Below are positions 25,297 through 33,916 of a DNA stretch of 64,000 nucleotides, piece by piece. The stretch is from JBEEJL01 sp043744215 (GTDB lineage: Bacteria > Pseudomonadota > Gammaproteobacteria > Burkholderiales > JBEEJL01): assembly GCA_043744215.1 (NCBI GenBank), contig JAYTVC010000083.1, positions 1-64,000 on the forward strand, given 5' to 3'. Positions within the stretch are counted from its first letter, which is position 1, and every line of letters begins with the position of its first letter. The notes beneath the pieces are model-generated. The model saw only the letters and a program-made list of their open reading frames with translations. It was not told the DNA's origin and did no database searches. A program made the translations under genes and the position numbers.

Positions 25297-25539
25297 TCAG
25301 GCCTTTTTGAGATGGGCGTTGACGTAATCGACGGCCAGTTGAACGGTGGTGATTTTTTCAGCCTGTTCGTCAGGGATCTCGCATTCGAATTCTTCTTCGA
25401 GCGCCATCACGAGCTCAACGGTGTCGAGGGAATCGGCACCGAGATCATCCACAAACGATGATGTGGCTTTGACTTCGGCTTCGTTTACGCCCAGTTGCTC
25501 GGCGACGATTTTTTTAACGCGTTGTTCAATGTTTTCCAT
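25297..25539 (-). CDS. acpP: Acyl carrier protein
   Basis: 80 residues from ATG 25539, preceded by AAAGGG. DLGADSLDTVELVMALEEEF holds the Ser that receives 4'-phosphopantetheine. Very acidic, as expected. The frame continues upstream to 25617 but that part is not ACP-like. Central carrier of fatty-acid synthesis, between fabG and fabF. Confidence 0.98.
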   Translation of the reverse strand: MENIEQRVKKIVAEQLGVNEAEVKATSSFVDDLGADSLDTVELVMALEEEFECEIPDEQAEKITTVQLAVDYVNAHLKKA

Positions 25540-25629
25540 GACTACCCTTTCAATACGTGGGGAAAAAATCTGCGACTTCAATTCAAATACAATTTTAACA
25601 AAATTCAAACAAGGCAACCTATTTATTCA

Positions 25630-26379
25630 TCAGGGCATAACCATACCGCCGTTCACATGTAAAGTGCTGCCCGTAATATAGCCTGCGCCGGGTGAAGCGA
25701 GAAAAACCACGGCAGCCGCGATATCCTCTACTTGGCCCAGACGGCCCAGCGGAATATTGCCTAACAACGTTTTTTGCTGCTCATCGGTTAACGCGCGTGT
25801 CATATCGGTGTCGATAAACCCCGGCGCAACGCAATTGACCGTAATGCCCCGGCTGCCGATTTCCTGCGCCAACGATTTAGAGAATCCGATCATGCCCGCT
25901 TTCGCTGCTGCGTAATTGGTTTGGCCGGGATTGCCAGCGACGCCGACCACCGAGGTGATATTGATAATACGACCCTGACGCGCTTTCATCATGCCGCGCA
26001 TGACGGCTTTGGATAAACGAAATACCGACGTCAGATTGGTGGCGATGATGTCGTCCCATTCTTCGTCTTTCATGCGCATCAATAAATTGTCGCGGGTAAT
26101 GCCGGCGTTATTCACCAATATTTGAAGGCCGCCCTGTTTGCTCATGATGTCGGCAATCAAGGTGTCCACTTGCGCCGCATCGTTCACGTTCAATACCTTG
26201 CCTTCGCCTTTGATGTTGGCCGCTTGCAGATATTGGCTGATAGCGGCTGCGCCTGCTTCGCTGGTTGCTGTGCCGATCACGGTCGCCCCTGCTTGGCCTA
26301 ACGCCAATGCAATGGCCTGGCCGATACCGCGCGATGCGCCTGTGACTAAGGCAATCTGATTGTCGAGAATGTTCGCCAT
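25630..26379 (-). CDS. fabG: 3-oxoacyl-ACP reductase
   Basis: 249 residues. ALVTGASRGIGQAIA is the NADPH-binding motif; NNAGITRDNL, INITSVVGVAGN and YAAAKAGMIGF give the Asn-Ser-Tyr-Lys catalytic set of short-chain dehydrogenases. Reduces 3-oxoacyl-ACP in the elongation cycle. Nine bases behind fabD. Confidence 0.97.
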   Translation of the reverse strand: MANILDNQIALVTGASRGIGQAIALALGQAGATVIGTATSEAGAAAISQYLQAANIKGEGKVLNVNDAAQVDTLIADIMSKQGGLQILVNNAGITRDNLLMRMKDEEWDDIIATNLTSVFRLSKAVMRGMMKARQGRIINITSVVGVAGNPGQTNYAAAKAGMIGFSKSLAQEIGSRGITVNCVAPGFIDTDMTRALTDEQQKTLLGNIPLGRLGQVEDIAAAVVFLASPGAGYITGSTLHVNGGMVMP

Positions 26380-26388
26380 ATTTTCTCT

Positions 26389-27318
26389 TTATACGAAAGT
26401 TATTTTTGCTTGTTCAAGGGCTGCGGCATCGACTAGCGCGATGGATTGCAAATGGCTGACTATGCGCTTATTAAGCCCCGCCAATACTTTGCCTGGCCCG
26501 CATTCGCCGACGTGGGTCACGCCCTGCTGTGCGAAGGCGCGAATGATGTCGGCCCAGCGCACAGGGCTGTAGAGTTGTTTTACCAGGACTTGTTTAATGT
26601 CGTTTACGTCGGCATAACTTTTCGCGTCGGCATTATGCAACACAGGGAATACTGGCGAATGTAAGGTCACGTTTTGCAATAACGTTTGCAGTTTTTCCGC
26701 CGCCGGTTTCATCAGTGCGCAGTGAGACGGCACAGAGACCGTGAGCATTTTGGCAATTTTTGCGCCTTTACTTTTAGCCAGTTCGATGCCGCGTTCAACG
26801 GCAGCTTTATGGCCGGCGATGACAATCTGCCCGGGCGAATTCAGGTTCACCGCTTCGAGCACCTGGCCTTGCGCGGCCTCATGGCAGACAGCTTGAATCG
26901 TCTCATCTTCCAAGCCGACAATTGCCGCCATGCCGCCGATGCCTTCGGGCACGGCGTGTTGCATAGCTTCGGCGCGGGCGACCACCAAAGGCAGGGCATT
27001 GTTTAGCGACAAAACGCCAGCCGCAACCAGCGCTGAATATTCGCCGAGACTATGGCCCGCAACAAATGCCGGATCCGCGCCGCCGAGATTTTTCCACACG
27101 CGATAAATCGCGACGCTTGCCGTGAGCATCAGCGGTTGGGTATTCACGGTTTGATTTTGCGTTTCTGCGGGGCCGACTTGCGCGAGATTCCACAGATCAA
27201 GCTTCAACACATCCGATGCTTCTTCGAAAGTTTTTTTCACAATCGGTTGGTCAATAAAACCGGACATCATGCCGACGGATTGCGAACCTTGACCGGGAAA
27301 AACGAATGCAAATGTCAT
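26389..27318 (-). CDS. fabD: Malonyl-CoA:ACP transacylase
   Basis: 309 residues. FVFPGQGSQSVGM, GHSLGEYSALVAAG (nucleophilic Ser) and VPSHCALM (catalytic His) are diagnostic. Transfers malonyl from CoA to ACP. Separated from fabH by 30 bases that hold a dispersed-repeat copy. Confidence 0.97.
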   Translation of the reverse strand: MTFAFVFPGQGSQSVGMMSGFIDQPIVKKTFEEASDVLKLDLWNLAQVGPAETQNQTVNTQPLMLTASVAIYRVWKNLGGADPAFVAGHSLGEYSALVAAGVLSLNNALPLVVARAEAMQHAVPEGIGGMAAIVGLEDETIQAVCHEAAQGQVLEAVNLNSPGQIVIAGHKAAVERGIELAKSKGAKIAKMLTVSVPSHCALMKPAAEKLQTLLQNVTLHSPVFPVLHNADAKSYADVNDIKQVLVKQLYSPVRWADIIRAFAQQGVTHVGECGPGKVLAGLNKRIVSHLQSIALVDAAALEQAKITFV

Positions 27319-27319
27319 A

Positions 27320-27350
27320 GTATTAACTTATTGATTATATTGAATTATTT
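27320..27350. repeat. Dispersed AT-rich repeat, copy 5
   Basis: TATTAACTTATTGATTATAT then TGAATTATTTA fills the fabH-fabD gap, within the operon. Confidence 0.6.
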
Positions 27351-28314
27351 ACCATTTCAGCAATACGGAACCCCAGGTAAAACCGCCGCCCACGCCTTCA
27401 AGCATCACGTTATTACCCGCTTTGATTCGGCCATCACGCACAGCGGTATCGAGCGCCAACGGAATCGACGCAGCCGAAGTGTTTCCATGCATATCAACCG
27501 TGACAACCACTTTTTCCGCCGCAAGGCCGAGTTTTTTACCGGTGGCGCTGAGGATGCGTGTGTTGGCCTGATGGGGTATCAGCCAGTCGATGTCGTCTAT
27601 GGACATGTGGTTCGCGGCCAAGGCTTCGAGTACCACGTCTTCCAACACCTTCACCGCGAATTTGAATACGGCGCCGCCATCCATTTTCAGCAGCGGATCG
27701 CCCATGGGCTGGCCACGGTTGACGGTGCCGGGCACGCATAGAATATGGTTGTAACTGCCGTCCGCATGCAAATGGCTGGAAATAATGCCGGGCTTGTCCG
27801 ATGCTTTCAACACCACCGCTCCTGCGCCGTCGCCGAAAAGCACACAAGTGCCGCGGTCAGTCCAGTCGAGAATGCGCGAAAAAATTTCAGCGCCAATCAC
27901 CAGCGCACACTGATGGTCGCCACAACGGATGAATTTGTCCGCCGTCGCCAGCGCATAAACAAAACCCGAGCACACGGCCTGCACATCAAACGCCGCGCCG
28001 TTATTTTTGATGCCGAGTTTGTTTTGCAACAACGCCGCAGTGCTGGGGAAAATCATATCCGGTGTGCTGGTGGCGACGATGATGAGATCAATGTCTTCCG
28101 GCTTCACACCGGCGGCATCCATCGCGCGGCGGCTGGCATGCAGCGCGAGATCGCTGGCGTTTTCGTCGTCGGCCGCGATGTGGCGTTGCTTGATGCCGGT
28201 GCGCGCAACAATCCACTCATCCGACGTATCGACGATTTTCGCCATATCCTGATTGGTGAGAATTTTCTGCGGCAGATAGCTACCGGTGCCGATAATTTTT
28301 GAGTAAATGGTCAA
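27349..28314 (-). CDS. fabH: Beta-ketoacyl-ACP synthase III
   Basis: 321 residues. Catalytic Cys in VQAVCSGFVYAL, His in LIPHQANTRI and Asn in HGNTSAASIP. Initiates fatty-acid synthesis from acetyl-CoA and malonyl-ACP. Its ATG overlaps the plsX stop by four bases. Confidence 0.97.
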   Translation of the reverse strand: MTIYSKIIGTGSYLPQKILTNQDMAKIVDTSDEWIVARTGIKQRHIAADDENASDLALHASRRAMDAAGVKPEDIDLIIVATSTPDMIFPSTAALLQNKLGIKNNGAAFDVQAVCSGFVYALATADKFIRCGDHQCALVIGAEIFSRILDWTDRGTCVLFGDGAGAVVLKASDKPGIISSHLHADGSYNHILCVPGTVNRGQPMGDPLLKMDGGAVFKFAVKVLEDVVLEALAANHMSIDDIDWLIPHQANTRILSATGKKLGLAAEKVVVTVDMHGNTSAASIPLALDTAVRDGRIKAGNNVMLEGVGGGFTWGSVLLKW

Positions 28315-29348
28315 GGGTTCGCGCTTATTTTTGCCGCCGCCTCTGCATGCAGAGTGGTCATTTCATTGGTGATGCGGTCGAGCACGCCACTGCGTACTTC
28401 ATCCGCTGCGCGTTGCAGCGCATAGGAGAATGCCACATGATCCGCCGATCCGTGGCTTTTGACCACGACGCCGCGCAAACCCAGCAGCGTCGCGCCGTTG
28501 AACTGGCGGTGATCGACGCGGCGCTTGAATGCATTCAATACCGGCAATGCTACCAGCCCGGCGAGTTTGGTGAAAATATTTCGTTCGAACTCGCCACGCA
28601 AAAACGTGCGGATCATTTGCGCCAGACCTTCGGAAGTTTTCAACGCCACATTGCCGACGAAACCGTCGCACACGATCACATCGGCGTCGCCGTGGTAAAT
28701 GCCGTCGCCTTCCACATTGCCAATAAAGTTGACATGGCTGGCGCGAAGCAATTCAGCCGCTTGTTTGACGGTTTCGTTGCCCTTCATTTCTTCTTCGCCT
28801 ATGTTGAGCAGCCCCACCGTGGGCTTGTCGATTTTCTCGACGGCAGAAACCAGGATCGACCCCATCACGCCAAATTGCAATAAATGTTCTGCGCTGCTAT
28901 CCACATTCGCGCCGAGGTCGAGCATCAACGTGTGGCCTTTGACAGTGGGCAAAGTAGTCGCAATGGCGGGCCGGTCGATGCCGGGCAAAGTCTTGAGTAC
29001 GAAACGCGAAATTGCCATCAGCGCGCCGGTGTTGCCGGCGGATACGCACGCATGTGCAGTGCCGTTTTTAACCAGATCGACCGCTACGCGCATGGAAGAA
29101 TCTTTTTTGCCGCGCATGGCGAGCGCGGGTGATTCGTCCATCGCGACGACTTCGCTGGCTGCGTGGATTTTGATGCGAGGATTGGATTGCGCGTGCTGTT
29201 TGCGCAGCGCGGCGTCGATGGGTTCACGCAGGCCGACGAGAATCACGTCGGTGTCTTGGGTGCGACCGAGAAAATCAAGCGCGCCAGCGATAGTGACGCT
29301 GGGGCCGTGGTCGCCGCCCATAGCATCAACAGCGACGGTGACAGTCAT
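28311..29348 (-). CDS. plsX: Phosphate acyltransferase PlsX
   Basis: 345 residues. VAVDAMGGDHGPS at the N-terminus, NTGALMAISR, ATTLPTVKGHTLMLDLGAN and VCDGFVGNVALKTSEG match PlsX throughout. Makes acyl-phosphate from acyl-ACP for phospholipid synthesis. Between rpmF and fabH in the usual order. Confidence 0.97.
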   Translation of the reverse strand: MTVTVAVDAMGGDHGPSVTIAGALDFLGRTQDTDVILVGLREPIDAALRKQHAQSNPRIKIHAASEVVAMDESPALAMRGKKDSSMRVAVDLVKNGTAHACVSAGNTGALMAISRFVLKTLPGIDRPAIATTLPTVKGHTLMLDLGANVDSSAEHLLQFGVMGSILVSAVEKIDKPTVGLLNIGEEEMKGNETVKQAAELLRASHVNFIGNVEGDGIYHGDADVIVCDGFVGNVALKTSEGLAQMIRTFLRGEFERNIFTKLAGLVALPVLNAFKRRVDHRQFNGATLLGLRGVVVKSHGSADHVAFSYALQRAADEVRSGVLDRITNEMTTLHAEAAAKISANP

Positions 29349-29407
29349 GGATAATTACGCAGGAGAGAAAATACCGGCAAGCGTTTTCGCAAACGCTTGA
29401 AGGCGAA

Positions 29408-29587
29408 TTACTCGCCCTTGGTCTTGATGACTTTCTTGCCGCGATAGTAACCGCTCGGGCTGATGTGATGACGCAAGTGGGTTTCGCCCGTGGTGGGCTC
29501 AACGGCCAACGGTGGTGCGGTCAAAAAGTCGTGGGCGCGATGCATGCCGCGCTTGGAGGGTGACTTTTTATTTTGCTGAACTGCCAT
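29408..29587 (-). CDS. rpmF: 50S ribosomal protein L32
   Basis: 59 residues, MAVQQNKKSPSKRGMHRAHD then FLTAPPLAVEPTTGE and HLRHHISPSGYYRGKKVI. The start MAVQQNK.S.SKRGMRR and the end are standard for L32. It is the Cys-free form, without a zinc ribbon. AAGGAG lies seven bases before the ATG. Located between yceD and plsX as in other gammaproteobacteria. Confidence 0.97.
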   Translation of the reverse strand: MAVQQNKKSPSKRGMHRAHDFLTAPPLAVEPTTGETHLRHHISPSGYYRGKKVIKTKGE

Positions 29588-29612
29588 GATGATGCTCCTT
29601 CAAAAAATCTGT

Positions 29613-30119
29613 TTAAAGTGATTGCTTTTTCAATGTCGCCAAGCCTGCAAGCTTTGTCTCGCTGGCCTGCGGTTTGCTATCTGTTGCCATTTCACACGCG
29701 TCGTGGCGCGGAATCATTGGCAACGAAAGCAGTATTTCTTCTTCCACCATCTGCGCCACATTCATTTCCGGCGAAGAGACGATGGTATCTACATCTTCAG
29801 GCTCTTCTTCTGTGGCAGGCAAAGCCGATTCTTTTTTTACCAGTGCCAGTCTGGAATGAATGTCCAGCCCATGGGTCAGGTTTTGCAAACAGCGCTGACA
29901 CTGCAATTCAACGCGGCCTGTTATGTCGATTTCCAGCACCGGCTTGCCCAGTTTCGGCTGTTTGCCCTTGATATGAAACTGAATTTCGCCGGCATCCGAT
30001 GCCACGCTTTCGCGCAGCCGGGATAAATCTTTTATTACAAAACTGCCACTAAGGCTTTGCTCTGATTGGGTAAATTGCAACCCATCGATGTAACGTGCAG
30101 AGGCGGTCTGTTCAGGCAT
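29613..30119 (-). CDS. yceD: YceD/DUF177 family protein (23S rRNA accumulation protein)
   Basis: 168 residues. LQCQRCLQNLTHGLD holds the conserved CxxC; VEEEILLSLPMIPRHDACEM is the conserved C-terminal motif; TLKKQSL closes the protein like the usual LASLK tail. Implicated in ribosome assembly and always next to rpmF. It leads the rpmF-plsX-fab transcript. Confidence 0.93.
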   Translation of the reverse strand: MPEQTASARYIDGLQFTQSEQSLSGSFVIKDLSRLRESVASDAGEIQFHIKGKQPKLGKPVLEIDITGRVELQCQRCLQNLTHGLDIHSRLALVKKESALPATEEEPEDVDTIVSSPEMNVAQMVEEEILLSLPMIPRHDACEMATDSKPQASETKLAGLATLKKQSL

Positions 30120-30128
30120 AAGGGCGGC

Positions 30129-30157
30129 ATGATAGTATTTTCACGTCGATTTGTCAA
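30129..30157 (-). promoter_or_regulatory. Candidate sigma70 promoter of yceD-rpmF-plsX-fab operon
   Basis: On the minus strand TTGACA (30157-30152) and TATCAT (30134-30129) are exactly 17 bases apart. The predicted start is within a few bases of the yceD ATG (30119), so the transcript would have almost no leader unless translation begins further in. Confidence 0.5.
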
Positions 30158-30217
30158 AGGCCGCTTGCAGGTTTTCCCCATTAAAACAAATGTTTTTCAA
30201 CGGTCTTTTTATAGATA

Positions 30218-30817
30218 GTGGTGGCTAAAAAATTGAATAATCCTCTGCTGGTCCTGGCTTCCACCTCCATTTACCGGCGCGAGCTGCTTGGCCGCTTGCG
30301 CATCCCTTTCGAAGTCGCCGCACCTGATGTGGATGAGACGCCGCAACCGGGCGAATCGCCGGTCGATACCGCTATCCGTCTGGCCGAAGCGAAAGCGCGG
30401 GCTGTGGCAGAAAAATTTCCCGATGCGCTCATTATCGGTTCCGATCAGGTGGCGGTGCTTGGGGGTTCGCAAATGGGCAAACCGATGACGCACGACAATG
30501 CCGTCAAGCAATTACGCGCCATGCGCGGGCGCACTATCGTGTTCCACACGGCGGTTGCGCTCTACGACAGCAAGCGCCACATCATGCAGCGCCGCCTCGT
30601 GCCGACCGCTGTCAAATTCCGCGAGCTGACTGACACGCAAATTGAAAATTATCTGCAAAAAGAACAACCTTATCATTGCGCAGGGTCGGCAAAATCCGAA
30701 GGCCTGGGCATTGCGCTGATAGCAGAAATGGATGGTGCCGATCCGAATGCCCTGGTAGGGCTGCCACTGATTGCGCTCATCGACATGCTCAAGCATGCGG
30801 GCATGGAAGTGATTTGA
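30218..30817 (+). CDS. Maf-like nucleotide pyrophosphatase (YceF type)
   Basis: 199 residues from tandem GTG codons. LVLASTSIYRRELLGRL, DETPQPGE, IGSDQVAVLGG and YHCAGSAKSEGLGI are Maf motifs. The YceF subgroup hydrolyses m7GTP. Divergent from yceD, as in Escherichia and Pseudomonas. Start choice (GTG 30218 or 30221) is uncertain and no clear ribosome-binding site is visible. Confidence 0.9.
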   Translation: MVAKKLNNPLLVLASTSIYRRELLGRLRIPFEVAAPDVDETPQPGESPVDTAIRLAEAKARAVAEKFPDALIIGSDQVAVLGGSQMGKPMTHDNAVKQLRAMRGRTIVFHTAVALYDSKRHIMQRRLVPTAVKFRELTDTQIENYLQKEQPYHCAGSAKSEGLGIALIAEMDGADPNALVGLPLIALIDMLKHAGMEVI

Positions 30818-31530
30818 TGACACAAAAAACCGGGTTTCTCTATCTCATTCCGACGCCATTAGGTGAAACTTCACTCGACACAATCTTGCCGAAGAGTGTT
30901 TCGCAACATATTGATTATATTGAATATTTTGTAGCAGAATCGGCTAAAACAGCACGCGCATTTCTCAAACTTGCTGGCACTAAAAAGCCACTACAAGCAT
31001 TGCATATCAGCGAACTCAACGAGCATACCAAGTCTACCGATTTGCTCGAATTACTCGCGCCCTTGTTTGATGGCTATGACGTTGGCTTGTTATCCGAAGC
31101 CGGCTGCCCCGCCGTCGCCGACCCTGGCGCGAATCTCGTCCGGCTTGCCCACGAAAACCATATTCGCGTCATTCCTCTGGTTGGTCCTTCGTCCATATTG
31201 CTCGCCCTCATGGCCAGCGGTCTCAACGGCCAGCGCTTCGCCTTCCAAGGCTATCTGCCGCCCCACAAAGCCGAACGTATCAAACGCATCAACGAACTCG
31301 AACAGGAATCCGCTCGCCACAAACAAACCCAAATCTTCATCGAAGCGCCCTACCGCAACAACGCCTTGCTGGAAGACATGCTCGCCAGTTGCAAACCTTC
31401 GACGATGCTGTGTATCGCGATTGATCTGACTACGGCGGATGAAAAAATATTCACCCAGCCCGTTAGCAAATGGCGCAAAGCGGTGCCAGATTTAAATCGC
31501 AAACCATCGATATTTTTACTGTTGGCGTAG
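30817..31530 (+). CDS. SAM-dependent methyltransferase, RsmI-like tetrapyrrole-methylase fold
   Basis: 237 residues. LYLIPTPLGE at the N-terminus, FVAESAKTARAFLK, GLLSEAGCPAVADPGANLV, IPLVGPSSILLALMASG and FQGYLPPHKAER are the RsmI signature blocks. It is shorter than RsmI (about 280) and the N-terminal glycine motif is altered, so it belongs to the short paralogous group; its RNA target is not known. Its ATG overlaps the maf stop (TGATGA). A dispersed-repeat copy lies inside the gene (30908-30931, residues QHIDYIEYF). Confidence 0.88.
   Translation: MTQKTGFLYLIPTPLGETSLDTILPKSVSQHIDYIEYFVAESAKTARAFLKLAGTKKPLQALHISELNEHTKSTDLLELLAPLFDGYDVGLLSEAGCPAVADPGANLVRLAHENHIRVIPLVGPSSILLALMASGLNGQRFAFQGYLPPHKAERIKRINELEQESARHKQTQIFIEAPYRNNALLEDMLASCKPSTMLCIAIDLTTADEKIFTQPVSKWRKAVPDLNRKPSIFLLLA
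30908..30931. repeat. Dispersed AT-rich repeat, intragenic copy
   Basis: CATATTGATTATATTGAATA then TTTT within the RsmI-like gene, coding for HIDYIEYF. Confidence 0.45.
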
Positions 31531-31613
31531 CCTGCACGGCGCGCACGAGGTGTGGCCTCAAACTACATTCGTGCGCGCAACGCAGGTTGCCATAATTACT
31601 TAGGAGGTAAAGC

Positions 31614-31754
31614 ATGAAAAATAAATCGCTGAAGATTGCCATTGGCGTCGTACTGACAATCGGCATCGTCTGGTTCTTCGCCTGGAAATTCGCCCACGTC
31701 ACCGGGCCCATTCATTTGCTCATGCATATTTTGGGCAAGTTGCATTTGATTTAA
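31614..31754 (+). CDS. 46-residue single-span membrane protein, unknown
   Basis: MKNKSLKIAIGVVLTIGIVW then FFAWKFAHVTGPIHLLMHILGK. A positively charged start followed by one hydrophobic span (about 7-24) and an amphipathic His-containing tail. TTAGGAGGTAAAGC before the ATG is a near-ideal ribosome-binding site, the main reason to believe it. Not recognised; lies alone between the methyltransferase and convergent sppA. Confidence 0.7.
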   Translation: MKNKSLKIAIGVVLTIGIVWFFAWKFAHVTGPIHLLMHILGKLHLI

Positions 31755-31880
31755 ATTCTACGACCCTCGTTAGTTCCGTGCGCACAATGGATGCATATAT
31801 TTTACTTTCACAGGATTAAAATCCTGCCAGAAACCCACTTCAATTGGATGTCTGCTTAATGGGGAAGTTACGTTCCGAAT

Positions 31881-32870
31881 TCAGCGTAACTTCATGCTCT
31901 CCGAAATTCCCAACCCTTCCATCAGCGACTGCGCGCCTGCCGCGCCAAACCTGCGGGCCAGTTTCTCCGCGATATTATCCTGTGGCGTGAAATCAACAAT
32001 GTCTTCGGCTTTGATCACTTCACGCGCGACGTAATCCATGCTGCCCATGCCGTCGGCCAAGCCGAGTTGAATACTTTTCTCGCCCGTCCACACCAGGCCG
32101 CTGAACATGTCGGGTGTTTCTTTCAAGCGTGTGCCACGACCGGTGCGCACAACCCCGATGAACTGTTCGTGGATTTCGCCGAGCATTTTTTTGGCGTAAT
32201 CGCGCTGGGTTTCGTTCAGTGGTGAGAACATGTCGAGGAAGCCCTTGTTTTCACCCGCAGCCAATAAGCGCCGTTCGACACCGAGTTTTTCCATCGTGCC
32301 GGTGAAGCCGAAGCCGTCCATCAACACGCCGACGGAGCCGATAAGACTCGCTTTATCAACATAAATTTTATCGGCGGCGACGGCGACGTAATAACCGCCC
32401 GAGGCGCAAATGTCCTGCACCACCGCGTAGAGCGGCGTGTTGGGATGTTTGGCGCGCAGGCGCTTGATTTCGTCATTGATGTAGCCCGCCTGCACCGGGC
32501 TGCCGCCAGGGCTGTTGATGCGCAGGATGACGCCAACCGTATTTTTGTCTTTGAAGGCATCCTGCAAGCCGCTGATAACGCGATCTGCTGATGCGGCTGT
32601 ATTGGGTGCGATGACGCCGTTCAATCCCACTACGGCGGTGTGCTTGCCGCCGCCGCCCATTTTCTCCGCACGGTTGAACAAACCCATAACGGCAAACAGA
32701 ATTAAAAATAAATACAAGAATGTCAGTGTCTTGAACAGGATGCCCCAGTTACGCGATTTGCGTTGCTCGTTAATCGCGCTCAAGGCGAGCTTTTCAATGA
32801 CGGATTTTTCCCAGTTGTTGTTTTTGTCGCTGTCATTGCGCTCGGCAATGATGGGGGTGTCGTCGTTCAT
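31881..32870 (-). CDS. sppA: Signal peptide peptidase SppA, S49 family
   Basis: 329 residues from ATG 32870, which has AAGGAAAG upstream; the frame is open to 32975 but that part overlaps the Rieske gene. One membrane span (WGILFKTLTFLYLFLILFAV), then the S49 domain with the Ser nucleophile in VQDICASGGYYVAVAADKIY and the Lys base in GENKGFLDMFS. Single-domain (short) form. Cleaves leftover signal peptides in the membrane. Confidence 0.93.
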   Translation of the reverse strand: MNDDTPIIAERNDSDKNNNWEKSVIEKLALSAINEQRKSRNWGILFKTLTFLYLFLILFAVMGLFNRAEKMGGGGKHTAVVGLNGVIAPNTAASADRVISGLQDAFKDKNTVGVILRINSPGGSPVQAGYINDEIKRLRAKHPNTPLYAVVQDICASGGYYVAVAADKIYVDKASLIGSVGVLMDGFGFTGTMEKLGVERRLLAAGENKGFLDMFSPLNETQRDYAKKMLGEIHEQFIGVVRTGRGTRLKETPDMFSGLVWTGEKSIQLGLADGMGSMDYVAREVIKAEDIVDFTPQDNIAEKLARRFGAAGAQSLMEGLGISESMKLR

Positions 32871-32902
32871 TTTGCTTTCCTTAAAATTATTCAATAAAAA
32901 AT

Positions 32903-33250
32903 TCAATAACGCATCACATACACTTTTCCGTCGCGCTCTTCGACATCCAGCGACACCAGCTTTTGTCTCGCGCACGGACCGCCTAAACAGTAACCGCTTT
33001 CCGGCGCGAACACGGCACCGTGGGTCGCACAGAGTAAGTATAAACCGCTTTCGTCGAAGAATTCGCCGTGCTGCCAGTCAAGCTCGGTGCCCGCGTGCGG
33101 ACACATATTCCAATAGGCGCGGGCAAGGCCGTCGTAGCGGACGACAAATGCAGCGATGGGCCGTTTGGAGCCGGGCAACTCGAAGCGGACGCCTTTGCCG
33201 CCCTCGATCAATGCATCAGATGCGCAGACTAATTGCGCGTCGCCAGCCAC
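32903..33250 (-). CDS. Rieske [2Fe-2S] protein
   Basis: 115 residues with a GTG start. CPHAGTELDW (Cys-x-His) and CATHGAVF (Cys-x2-His) bind the cluster; GYCLGGPC follows. A free-standing ferredoxin-like Rieske domain of the kind found between gph and sppA in many gammaproteobacteria; its redox partner is unknown. Overlaps the end of gph by 22 bases. Confidence 0.9.
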   Translation of the reverse strand: MAGDAQLVCASDALIEGGKGVRFELPGSKRPIAAFVVRYDGLARAYWNMCPHAGTELDWQHGEFFDESGLYLLCATHGAVFAPESGYCLGGPCARQKLVSLDVEERDGKVYVMRY

Positions 33251-33891
33251 GGTGCGAAGTCCTTGATGTCGTCAATAATTTTGACCGGATTGAGTTGCTG
33301 CAATTCGTGCTTCGGATGCGCGCCGTAGCTCACGGCCAGGCCCCGCACCTCGGCATTGATGGCCATTTGCAAATCGTGTGTCGTGTCGCCGATCATCAGC
33401 GTGTTGTCTGGTTCCACATTAAATTGGCGCATGAGTTCGTGCAACATTTCGGGATGCGGTTTAGAGTGGCACTCATCGGCGCAGCGGGAGGAATGAAAGT
33501 GTTTGCGAATGCCGGTTTTGTCCAGCGCCCGCTCCAAACCGTTGCGGCTTTTCCCCGTCGCGATGGCGACGAGATAGCCATCGTCATTCAACTTGCCGAG
33601 CAATGCCTCCGCGCCGTCGAACAGCGGCATGCGTTCTTCATGGGCGCGAAAGTGAATGCCATAACGCTCCGCCAGTTTGGGGTAATCAACAGGATCGAGG
33701 GTCGGCGCGACTTTCAGCAACGCATCGCGTAAACCGAGGCCGATGATGTGGCTGGCGTCTTTGTCCGACGGCACGGGCAAACCCAAATCGGCGCAGGCAT
33801 TTTGTACCGACATAGTGATGACGGCGGTGGAATCCATTAGCGTGCCATCCCAGTCAAATACGATTAATTGAAAGGATTTAAGTATATTCAT
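33229..33891 (-). CDS. gph: HAD-family phosphatase, Gph-like
   Basis: 220 residues. FDWDGTLMDST (motif I, nucleophile Asp), IATGKSRNGLERAL (motif II), KPHPEMLHELM (motif III Lys) and MIGDTTHDLQMA (motif IV) are complete. Similar to phosphoglycolate phosphatase; in this locus it is usually annotated as Gph beside rluC. The start ATG is supplied by a dispersed-repeat copy (TAGTTATGAATAT). Confidence 0.85.
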   Translation of the reverse strand: MNILKSFQLIVFDWDGTLMDSTAVITMSVQNACADLGLPVPSDKDASHIIGLGLRDALLKVAPTLDPVDYPKLAERYGIHFRAHEERMPLFDGAEALLGKLNDDGYLVAIATGKSRNGLERALDKTGIRKHFHSSRCADECHSKPHPEMLHELMRQFNVEPDNTLMIGDTTHDLQMAINAEVRGLAVSYGAHPKHELQQLNPVKIIDDIKDFAPWLATRN

Positions 33892-33916
33892 AACTATTTG
33901 ATTATATTCAATTATT
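33888..33916. repeat. Dispersed AT-rich repeat, copy 6
   Basis: CATAACTATTTGATTATATT then CAATTATTT fills the rluC-gph gap and overlaps the gph start codon and the rluC stop. Confidence 0.6.

Noticed and set aside
32515..33732. 405-residue plus-strand frame over sppA, Rieske and gph
   Set aside because: Antisense to three well-recognised genes; low-complexity basic composition and no ribosome-binding site or family motif.
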